From Ignavibacteria bacterium (GTDB taxonomy: Bacteria > Bacteroidota > Ignavibacteria > Kapaibacteriales > UBA2268): a DNA stretch of 52,406 nt. Where the stretch lies: NCBI GenBank assembly GCA_016844745.1, contig JAERMQ010000060.1:1-52406 (forward strand). Reading direction: 5' to 3'. A model generated the notes under the pieces. That model ran no database searches and was not told the DNA's origin. It worked only from the letters and a program-made list of their open reading frames with translations. Both the position numbers and the translations under genes were made by a program. Shown in pieces: positions 41,066-48,656 of this stretch. How positions within the stretch are numbered: the stretch's first letter is position 1; each line of letters opens with the position of its first letter.

Positions 41066-41938
41066 TTAGCGGGATAGAACTACTTTTTGAATCTTAACAT
41101 TATTTCCGTTATGAATGGCAAGCAAATATGTTCCGTTCGAAGCTTGTAAACCAATATCGTCACAACCATCCCATACTAATTCAAGCTTTCCATCATGGAT
41201 ATTGTAATTAGAAAAGTTCCTGAGAATTCTTCCTGTCATATCACTAATTGTAGCGAATGTTGAGGGATTACGTAATCCGGAAATGTTGAATCTGAAAATT
41301 CCATTTGATGGATTCGGAGTAGTTTCGATTGATGGTAAAATAGCAGAATTGTCATCGACACCTGTTGTGGATACGGTTATTTGTTTCACCGGCATCCAAT
41401 TCCAAATATCGTTAATATCTTCTTTTCCGTTACCATTAACGGCATTTCCTACAGCTCTTAAATAATAAGTGCCGGGAGTAGTGGGAGCAGTCCATGAAAA
41501 TTGGATTGAAACCGCGCCACCGGTCATTGTTATCGGTGAGGTGTGAATTATCTCTCCGTTAACCGCTTTCACCCCGGAACTCAATACCGCTAACGTACCG
41601 GCGTTTGTAGTACCCGTTTCGGTAGTTTTCACTGCAATTCCAGTACCGGCTTTAACCTTACCTGGGTTAGATATTGTTAAAGTAAAATTTAAAACACCAC
41701 CTGGAGTAACCGCAAACATACCGGTATTGCAAACAACAGATAATTGTGTTGCTGCATTTGAGGTCGCTGCGTGGCAACCATCACCGCCACATCCTTCTGA
41801 TGAGACTGATGTACGTCCTGTTTTTCCGGTTTCGTTTGCCTTAATTGTGATTACTAAAGAAAAAAGAAAAACCAAAATAACGGTTATTCTAAGTAATTTG
41901 TTAGAATTATTTTGAAAATTCGAGAAAAAATTTAACAT
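41066..41938 (-). CDS. Short choice-of-anchor V protein with T9SS domain (C)
   Basis: 290 residues. Signal/TM ~16-32, TSVSSEGCGGDGCH (C50, C55, H56), a choice-of-anchor V domain to ~190 (GTYYLRAVGNAVNGNGKEDINDIWNWMPVKQ), then directly a T9SS type A domain (PNPSNGIFRFNI ... LELVWDGCDDIGLQASNGTYLLAIHNG). It lacks the Ig and anchor-D repeats of A and B. The three paralogues share TS-x-x-S-x-G-C...CH, and the spacing of the CXnCH motif differs in each. Confidence 0.85.
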   Translation of the reverse strand: MLNFFSNFQNNSNKLLRITVILVFLFSLVITIKANETGKTGRTSVSSEGCGGDGCHAATSNAATQLSVVCNTGMFAVTPGGVLNFTLTISNPGKVKAGTGIAVKTTETGTTNAGTLAVLSSGVKAVNGEIIHTSPITMTGGAVSIQFSWTAPTTPGTYYLRAVGNAVNGNGKEDINDIWNWMPVKQITVSTTGVDDNSAILPSIETTPNPSNGIFRFNISGLRNPSTFATISDMTGRILRNFSNYNIHDGKLELVWDGCDDIGLQASNGTYLLAIHNGNNVKIQKVVLSR

Positions 41939-42279
41939 AAAGCACCATTTATTATATATAAAAGAACAATTATTTCATTAAAATAATAAAATATCAATTC
42001 ATTAATTACAAAGAAATTAATAGACGAAAGTTTTAAATTATTATTTTTTATTTGTTGGGAAATTGTTAATAATTTTTAATTTTTCTTAAACATAGCTCAA
42101 ATAGAAACGTCCGAATTACAAAAAATTGAAATTCTTAACCGCCGTTTTTAAAAAAAAGTTAATTTTGTACTTTATATATAGATGTTGTTTTTTATGATTT
42201 TCTTTATCCGGATGGATTTAGAATAAAAAAAGAGAAAAGTATAGATATACTTCAAATAGATGAAGGAATATTCAAGATT

Positions 42280-42350
42280 GTCATTCGTAAGCAAATTAAA
42301 TGAAGAATCCGGAAGCCGCATTGGCGCTGGATTCTTTATTTTATTTAATA
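42280..42350. mobile_element. Decayed MITE relic
   Basis: gtcattcgtaagc...gaagaatccggaagccg...ctggattctttattttatt keeps the gaagaatcc/ggattctt arms of the MITE 4 type with eroded outer parts. Confidence 0.6.
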
Positions 42351-42421
42351 TGATTTTATTCAGTAGGATTTCAAATTTGAAATTAATAATTAACTTATTT
42401 TTATTATCATAAATCAAAAAA

Positions 42422-44257
42422 ATGAAAAAAATTAAGTTCTTAGACGAAGTAACCATCCGATTTGCCGGTGATTCCGGTGACGGGATGCAATTAACCGGCA
42501 CTCAGTTTTCGAATACGTCCGGCGCAGTTGGCAACGACGTAAACACTTTTCCGGATTACCCCTCCGAAATCAGGGCTCCCGAAGGCACTCTTTATGGTGT
42601 TAGCGCTTATCAAATCCAATTTGGCAGAAAACATATTCATACACCGGGTAATAAAATCGATGTATTGGTAGCTATGAATGCTTCCTCACTTAAAGTAAAT
42701 TTATCCAATGTCAGGGTAGGTGGAATAATTATTGTTAATACGAACGGTTTCGGCGAAAAGAATCTTAAGCTTGCAAAGTATGATACTAATCCGCTTGAAG
42801 ACGGCATTCTGAAAAAATATCAGGTTTTCAAAGTGGATATAACAGCGGTTGTTCAAGAGTCTTTATCCGGTACGAAAATGTCTCCGAAGAATATCGACAG
42901 AACAAAAAATATGTTCGCACTCGGTATGGCTTATTGGCTTTTTAACCGACCTTTGGAACCATCAATAAAATGGCTTCAAACCAAGTTTGCCAAGAAACCC
43001 GATGTTATGGAATCAAATGTTTTAATTCTTAAAGCAGGATATGATTACTGTGCTTCTAAGGATGAGTATGCTATTCAATATGAAATTAAACCTGCTCAAA
43101 TGGAATCCGGCTTCTATCGCAATATTACGGGAAATGAGGCTGCAGCTTTAGGACTTGTTATTGCTGCAAAACGCGCCAACCTTTCTCTTTTCCTTGGTTC
43201 GTATCCGATTACGCCTGCAACGGAAATTTTGCATTTTATTTCATCCTATAAACCCTATGGAGTAAAACACCTTCAGGCAGAAGATGAAATCGGTGGGATT
43301 TGTTCAGCAATCGGCGCCTCTTATGGCGGATATTTGGCAGCTACTACAACGAGCGGGCCCGGTTTATCACTTAAAATAGAAGCAATAGGATTAGGAATAA
43401 TCCTGGAATTGCCTTTGGTTATTATCGACGTTCAAAGAGGAGGTCCATCCACCGGTTTACCGACAAAACCGGAGCAATCCGATTTATTCATGGCTTTGTA
43501 CGGTCGTCATGGAGAAGCTCCATTGCCTGTTGTAGCTGCAACCAGTGCTTCGGATTGCTTCGATACGACAATTGAAGCTGCACGATTGGCTTTAAAGTAT
43601 ATGACGCCTGTCATTATGCTAAGCGATGGCTATATTGCCCAGGGTACTAATCCATGGAAGATTCCGGATATTGAAGAACTTCCCGACCTGACTCCTCAAT
43701 TCGTCACCGAACCCGAAGGTTTTGAACCATATAAACGCAATCCTGAAACATTGGCACGCTTGTGGGCTGTTCCCGGAACACAAGGATTGGAGCATAGAAT
43801 CGGCGGTCTGGAAAAGGAAGATATTACAGGTTTAGTTAGCCAACATCCGGAAAATCATCAGAAAATGACCGAAATTCGTGCAAAAAAAATTGCCAATATA
43901 GCAAACGATATTCCTCAAATCACGGTCGAAGGCGAGCAGTCGGGAGATTTGCTCATCGTTGGCTGGGGCGGTACTTACGGAGCAATCAAGGATGCTTATG
44001 ATAAGTTACGAAGCCAGGGGAAGAAAATTTCTTTCTGTCATTTGAGGCATTTGAATCCGTTCCCGAAGAATTTCGGAGATGTATTAAAACGCTTCAATCG
44101 GATTTTAGTGCCGGAGCTTAATATGGGTCAGCTTGCTACCGTGATTCAATCAACATTCCTGATACCGGTATTGCGTTACAACAAAGTAAAGGGTTTACCT
44201 TTATATGCTTTCGAAGTCGAAGAAAAAGTAAATGAACTATTGAAAGAAAAGGAGTAA
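42422..44257 (+). CDS. korA: 2-oxoglutarate/2-oxoacid:ferredoxin oxidoreductase alpha(-gamma) subunit
   Basis: 611 residues, the size of fused gamma-alpha KorA proteins. The N-terminal gamma domain has FAGDSGDGMQLTG (16-28) and DYPSEIRAPEGTLYGVSAYQ. The alpha part has GNEAAALGLVIAAKRANLSLFLGSYPITPATEI, HLQAEDEIGGICSAIGASYGG and TTTSGPGLSLKIEAIGL. The complex converts 2-oxoglutarate and CoA with oxidised ferredoxin to succinyl-CoA (reverse possible in reductive TCA). It is followed 6 bases later by korB. No Fe-S-binding motifs are visible in this subunit, so electrons may pass via korB. Confidence 0.93.
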   Translation: MKKIKFLDEVTIRFAGDSGDGMQLTGTQFSNTSGAVGNDVNTFPDYPSEIRAPEGTLYGVSAYQIQFGRKHIHTPGNKIDVLVAMNASSLKVNLSNVRVGGIIIVNTNGFGEKNLKLAKYDTNPLEDGILKKYQVFKVDITAVVQESLSGTKMSPKNIDRTKNMFALGMAYWLFNRPLEPSIKWLQTKFAKKPDVMESNVLILKAGYDYCASKDEYAIQYEIKPAQMESGFYRNITGNEAAALGLVIAAKRANLSLFLGSYPITPATEILHFISSYKPYGVKHLQAEDEIGGICSAIGASYGGYLAATTTSGPGLSLKIEAIGLGIILELPLVIIDVQRGGPSTGLPTKPEQSDLFMALYGRHGEAPLPVVAATSASDCFDTTIEAARLALKYMTPVIMLSDGYIAQGTNPWKIPDIEELPDLTPQFVTEPEGFEPYKRNPETLARLWAVPGTQGLEHRIGGLEKEDITGLVSQHPENHQKMTEIRAKKIANIANDIPQITVEGEQSGDLLIVGWGGTYGAIKDAYDKLRSQGKKISFCHLRHLNPFPKNFGDVLKRFNRILVPELNMGQLATVIQSTFLIPVLRYNKVKGLPLYAFEVEEKVNELLKEKE

Positions 44258-44263
44258 TCTAAC

Positions 44264-45316
44264 ATGGAAAATATTTTAAATGATATGCTCTTAAAGCCTC
44301 ACGAAGGCACATTAGAATATACCGCAAAAGATTTTAAAGCCGGCATCGATGTGCGTTGGTGTTCGGGCTGCGGCGGATATTCGATTTTAGCCCAGGTTCA
44401 AAGAATACTACCTTCGCTCGGCATACCAAAGGAAAAATTTGCATTTATTTCCGGAATCGGCTGTTCGAGCCGCTTTCCGTATTATATGAATGTTTTCGGT
44501 TTACACTCGCTCCATGGAAGAGCTATTGCAATTGCTTCCGGCTTGAAAATAGCCCGACCCGATTTATCAGTATGGATTGCAACAGGGGACGGGGATTGCA
44601 TTTCAATCGGAGGGAACCACTTTATTCATGCATGCAGAAGAAATGTCGACCTAAATGTGGTGATGTTCAATAATGAAGTTTACAGCTTAACTAAAGGGCA
44701 GTATTCTCCAACATCCAAAGTTGGGCAGGTTACCAAATCTTCTCCACTGGGGGTTCTGGATGACCCATTCAATCCTGTTGGATTGGCTCTCGGCTCCGGC
44801 GCTACTTTTGTTGCCCGTGGTGTCGATAGCGACGCAAAATTCTTGCAGCATTTATTTGAACGGGCTGCAGCTCACAAAGGATTTTCTTACGTGGAAATCT
44901 ATACCGACTGCGTGATTTACAATGCAGGCGCTTTCGAACCCTGGCGGAATAAAGCGCTTGCAAGGGAAAATACTGTAATGTTAGAGCATGGCAAACCGCT
45001 GATTTTCGGAGAAAATCATGACAAGGGAATAAAATTGGACGGATTCACACCTACTGTCATCGATATTTCTAACGGACATTATTCAATAAATGACGTATTG
45101 GTTCATAATGAGAATGATTCTACCCTGGCATTCATATTGGCAAATATGACTTACAATTCCGATGTACCTCGTCCGATGGGAGTTTTCCAGGCAATCGAGA
45201 AATCTTCTTATGATACGAAAGTAACCGAGCAGCTTGCATTTTATGCTGAGCAGCCCGGTGCTTATGATTATGACCTGTTGCTTAAAGGCGAAGATTCGTG
45301 GGAAATCACGGGATAA
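44264..45316 (+). CDS. korB: 2-oxoglutarate/2-oxoacid:ferredoxin oxidoreductase beta subunit
   Basis: 350 residues. The TPP-binding part is visible as WCSGCGGYSILAQVQ (Cys33, Cys36), then ISGIGCSSRFPYYMN, WIATGDGDCISIGGNHFIHACRRN (GDGDCxxIGxNHxxHxxRRN) and MFNNEVYSLTKGQYSPTS. Together with KorA it forms the catalytic complex of a ferredoxin-linked TCA step, here encoded as a two-gene operon with a 6-base gap. The stop is followed immediately by a 160-bp heptanucleotide repeat and a terminator. Confidence 0.94.
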   Translation: MENILNDMLLKPHEGTLEYTAKDFKAGIDVRWCSGCGGYSILAQVQRILPSLGIPKEKFAFISGIGCSSRFPYYMNVFGLHSLHGRAIAIASGLKIARPDLSVWIATGDGDCISIGGNHFIHACRRNVDLNVVMFNNEVYSLTKGQYSPTSKVGQVTKSSPLGVLDDPFNPVGLALGSGATFVARGVDSDAKFLQHLFERAAAHKGFSYVEIYTDCVIYNAGAFEPWRNKALARENTVMLEHGKPLIFGENHDKGIKLDGFTPTVIDISNGHYSINDVLVHNENDSTLAFILANMTYNSDVPRPMGVFQAIEKSSYDTKVTEQLAFYAEQPGAYDYDLLLKGEDSWEITG

Positions 45317-45474
45317 TGGTCAATGGTCAATGGTCAATGGTTAATGGTCAATGGTCAATGGTTAATGGTCAATGGTTAATGGTCAATGGTTAATGGTCAA
45401 TGGTTAATGGTCAATGGTTAATGGTCAATGGTTAATGGTTAATGGTTAATGGTTAATGGTTAATGGTCAATGGA
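45317..45474. repeat. 7-bp tandem repeat (atggtca/atggtta) starting at the korB stop
   Basis: About 22 copies of a heptamer alternate between atggtca and atggtta from 45317 to 45474. The array begins at the TAA of korB (45314-45316). Confidence 0.97.
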
Positions 45475-45544
45475 ATAATTAATCCATCAATCATGAAATC
45501 CTATTAATCCTAATTCAGACAAATAAGAATTAGGAGTGATAAAA

Positions 45545-45590
45545 TGAAGAATCCGGTACTAATGATGTTACCGGATTCTTTTTTTTTGGA
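45545..45590 (+). terminator. Rho-independent terminator for korAB
   Basis: gaagaatccggtactaatgatgttaccggattcttttttttt: stem gaatccgg.../ccggattc with a nine-T run, ~230 bases after korB. Confidence 0.9.
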
Positions 45591-45622
45591 CTAAGAATTT
45601 ATTGAAATTATTGAAGTTTTTT

Positions 45623-46108
45623 TTACATTTTGTAAGTAATTCCGAACTTACCACCTGAAAATCTGTTCCCGCCGCCAAATTCCATGTTAAGTCCAAATTT
45701 ATCGGATAAAAAATACCTTGTACCAAATTGTGCACCTAAGCCTAAACCTGAACTATTCTCACTTTCTGAAGTCCAGAATAAAATACCAATATTCAATCCG
45801 GCATACAAATCCCAAATTTTTGGCAAGCGTAGAATATTATTAAAATGATAATTAAGATTTCCTGATAATCCAAAAACACTTTTACTATAAGTTTTTTTAT
45901 TATTATCTTCTTTAAATGAGCGATATGCAAATTCTCCTCCAATTGTTATATCCTTATGCACACCGTAATCAAATCCGATATAAATGGGAATTCCCCAGCT
46001 TGAAAATCCCAAACCCAAATCCAATTGTGTATTTCCTTCCTTCAATGAACCCTGAGCCAAAGCACTGGTCGATATAATTATCATAAAAATTGCAAATAAT
46101 AATTTCAT
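45623..46108 (-). CDS. Outer-membrane beta-barrel-like protein
   Basis: 161 residues from ATG at 46108, giving the signal peptide MKLLFAIFMIIISTSALAQ; the frame is open to 46120. The mature part shows alternating short strands with aromatic ends (TQLDLGLGFSSWGIPIYIGFDYGV, ITIGGEFAYRSFK, FGLNMEFGGGNRFSGGKFGITYKM), a small 8-strand OmpA/OmpW-like porin. Function unknown. The C-terminal residue Met after Lys is atypical for a barrel-sorting signal. Confidence 0.8.
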   Translation of the reverse strand: MKLLFAIFMIIISTSALAQGSLKEGNTQLDLGLGFSSWGIPIYIGFDYGVHKDITIGGEFAYRSFKEDNNKKTYSKSVFGLSGNLNYHFNNILRLPKIWDLYAGLNIGILFWTSESENSSGLGLGAQFGTRYFLSDKFGLNMEFGGGNRFSGGKFGITYKM

Positions 46109-46303
46109 ATTTAGTACCAAATTAATTAAAAATATATCAGAATAAATTTGATTTATATTATCATCAAACTCAATTATTTTTTACAAATTTACGAAATAGT
46201 TACAATTAAAAAAAATTAATAATAAGCAATTGGATAATTCGATTCAAAACCTTAATTTCCATTTGATAAAAATGAATAAAACATATTTCTTAAAATAATT
46301 GAT

Positions 46304-48010
46304 ATGCAAAAGAAATTAAATGATTATGCTTTAATAGTACTGCTCGGGCTGCTATTCTTTCTGCCTTATTTGGGGAGTGTGCATCTCTTCGACTGGGACG
46401 AACTGAACTTTGCCGAAGCATCACGAGAAATGCTTGTTACAGGAGATTGGCTTACCGTTCGAATTGACTATAAGCCGTTTCACGAAAAGCCGCCATTATT
46501 TTTCTGGGTGCAGGCTGCTTCTATGGCTGCTTTCGGAGTAAATGAATTTTCCGCACGTCTGCCGAATGCGGTAATTGGTATTATTTCCCTATTGGTTATA
46601 TTCTCAATCGGGAAGAAATTATACTCCCGTAAGTTTGGAATTATTTGGGTGCTATGCCACATTGGCTCTTTCTTCCCGAATTTTTATTTCCGCACCGGAT
46701 TAATTGACCCGATGTTCAATTTATTGATTTTCTTAAGTATATTATTCCTTAATGAATATTTTTCAAAATTAATATTAACTGAGCCAAACTGCCAGGGTAA
46801 GTTTATTAAGAAAAATTCTAATATTCTTATTGCCGGAATATTCTGCGGGTTTGCAGTATTGACGAAAGGACCGGTAGCGTGGCTGTTAATCATTTTAACT
46901 TTATTTTTATTCTTCATTGTAAACAGAAAAAAAATTAAATTCCCATTTCACCAAATAATCGTATTTAGCATTTTAGCTATGCTTCCTTCACTTATCTGGT
47001 ATATAGCAGTCTGGGCAAGAAATGGCGGAGAAATTTTTATACAATTTCTATCTTATCAGGCACGTTTATTTTCAACTGAAGATGCAGGGCATGGCGGACC
47101 ATTCTATTATCACTTCATTGTTTTATTATTCGGCTGTTTCCCGGCATCGGCATTTATGTTTCGCGGTATCCCAGTCCATACCGGCGACACCGCAGAGCAG
47201 ACAATTTTCAAACAATGGTTGCTGCTCTTGCTTTTCATTGTATTAATTGTTTTTTCAGTTGTCAGCACAAAGATAGTTCATTATTCATCTCTTGCTTATT
47301 TTTCTATTACATTCCTCTCAGCACGTGCTATTTATGCAATGTTGGAGAGTGGACTTCCAAGGAAAAAATTCCCTGAATGGCTTGTCGGAATAATCGGTTT
47401 ATTATGGGCTGCCGGAATGGCTCTGTTTCCTCTTGCGCTCATAAATAAAGAAATGCTGTTGCCGAAAATCACTGATAAATTCACTCATGCGATTATTTCG
47501 TCCAACGTAGTCTGGAGAGGCTCGGAATGGCTTATAGGAGTGCTGTATTTTGTTGCAATTATTATATCTTTGCTATATTTTTCAAAACGTAACCTTTTAA
47601 ATGGAATCCTTGTCTTATTCGGTACAACAGCAATATCCATGTTTCTTTTTCTTGTTAGCATAGCGCCGAAAATAGAGCAATATACCCAGGGTAGCGCTGT
47701 CGAGTTCTATCGTTCGCTTATTGGAAAGGAATGTTATTTATATGTTTTAGATGGAGGAAACCTGAAATATGGTCAGTACTTTTATACTCAAAAACCTGCT
47801 CATTTATCCACGATTAATAACAAAATTTTTCCCGGTGGAGATGAGCGCCAGTGGCTGTTAGAGGGCAGAATCGACCGTCCTGTATATTTTATAACGACTG
47901 TAAAAGAAATAGGCAAATACGACAAATATCCGCAATTGGTCAGGCTTTACGATAAGGGAGGATTGGTGTTTTTATTAAGGGAAGTTCAAAAAAGCTTCAA
48001 AGTAAAATAA
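46304..48010 (+). CDS. ArnT/PMT-type glycosyltransferase (GT-C fold)
   Basis: 568 residues with many TM segments. The first loop LFDWDELNFAEASREML (about 28-44) holds the D-W-D-E motif typical for PMT_2/ArnT enzymes. Later HEKPPLFFWVQAASMAAFGVNEFSARLPN (about 61-89) follows the family consensus h-k-P-P-l-x-x-W...g-x-x-e-f-a-x-R-l-p. The C-terminal ~120 residues form a soluble domain. It probably transfers a sugar from an undecaprenyl-phosphate donor to lipid or protein on the periplasmic side. The acceptor cannot be inferred. Confidence 0.9.
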   Translation: MQKKLNDYALIVLLGLLFFLPYLGSVHLFDWDELNFAEASREMLVTGDWLTVRIDYKPFHEKPPLFFWVQAASMAAFGVNEFSARLPNAVIGIISLLVIFSIGKKLYSRKFGIIWVLCHIGSFFPNFYFRTGLIDPMFNLLIFLSILFLNEYFSKLILTEPNCQGKFIKKNSNILIAGIFCGFAVLTKGPVAWLLIILTLFLFFIVNRKKIKFPFHQIIVFSILAMLPSLIWYIAVWARNGGEIFIQFLSYQARLFSTEDAGHGGPFYYHFIVLLFGCFPASAFMFRGIPVHTGDTAEQTIFKQWLLLLLFIVLIVFSVVSTKIVHYSSLAYFSITFLSARAIYAMLESGLPRKKFPEWLVGIIGLLWAAGMALFPLALINKEMLLPKITDKFTHAIISSNVVWRGSEWLIGVLYFVAIIISLLYFSKRNLLNGILVLFGTTAISMFLFLVSIAPKIEQYTQGSAVEFYRSLIGKECYLYVLDGGNLKYGQYFYTQKPAHLSTINNKIFPGGDERQWLLEGRIDRPVYFITTVKEIGKYDKYPQLVRLYDKGGLVFLLREVQKSFKVK

Positions 48011-48162
48011 AGAAAGTCATTCAGATGATTGTTGTAGTTTCCTGAACTGCTCTGGGGGACTTGAATTTGATGGAATGATTTTGGGCAGTTTATGTTTAAT
48101 ATAAAACTAATTTGTATAGCTTGTTTTATTTAGAATTAATCTTTAAATTTGTGTACCAATAA

Positions 48163-48426
48163 ATGAAAGATGATACTTTGGATGCAATAAGAAAATTGGT
48201 TAAACCTAAAAATCATAAAATTTCAATTACTCTTCCCGTGAGTTTTGATGAAGACTATGTTGAAGTAATTGTTTTGCCAGTGAACAAAACAGATTATGAA
48301 TCTACTAATTCAAAAAAAAATATTTTAAAGAAATTTCTTTTGGATGCCCCAATTATGTCTGATAAGGATTACAAAGATTTCTTAGAAAAAAGGGAACATT
48401 TTAATCAATGGAAAACATCTGTTTAG
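48163..48426 (+). CDS. VapB-like antitoxin of a truncated VapBC pair
   Basis: 87 residues: MKDDTLDAIRKLVKPKNHKISITLPVSFDEDYVEVIVLPVNKTDYE has an N-terminal strand-helix pair. APIMSDKDYKDFLEKREHFNQWKTSV resembles VapB C-termini of the 'toxin-binding helix' type (AP-x-l-s-eedi-xx-i-e-x-r-x-h-x-n-x-w). It overlaps the toxin frame start by 19 bases. Antitoxin intact, partner truncated. Confidence 0.7.
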   Translation: MKDDTLDAIRKLVKPKNHKISITLPVSFDEDYVEVIVLPVNKTDYESTNSKKNILKKFLLDAPIMSDKDYKDFLEKREHFNQWKTSV

Positions 48427-48497
48427 ATACTACAATCCTCATCGAACATTATCGAATCAAGGATAAAAGTAATAGCCAATTTTATAAATTATCATAA
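48408..48497 (+). pseudogene. Truncated VapC PIN-domain toxin
   Basis: MENICLDTTILIEHYRIKDKSNSQFYKLS ends at TAA after 29 residues. The start is PIN-like (I-x-L-D-T-x-x-L-I-x-h/y), but the remaining ~100 residues of the domain, with the other acidic residues, are missing. It cannot be an active nuclease. Confidence 0.85.
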
Positions 48498-48656
48498 ACA
48501 TTATAAATCCTAATTATTTTCATTGACAATTGACCATTAACAATTGACAATTATTTTTGTGCTTTTTTGACTTTTCAACTGTTATTTGTAATAGTTTTGT
48601 TGTCAATCAATAATTCTTAAATAACATGATTAATTACAAAGTCATGGAGTAATGAA

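Noticed and set aside
42172..42501. Minus-strand 109-aa ORF overlapping the korA start
   Set aside because: Low-complexity Ile/Asn/Lys-rich shadow of the korA start and the AT-rich upstream region.
45317..45474. CRISPR array
   Set aside because: Repeats are 7 bp in perfect tandem with no spacers; no cas genes are present.
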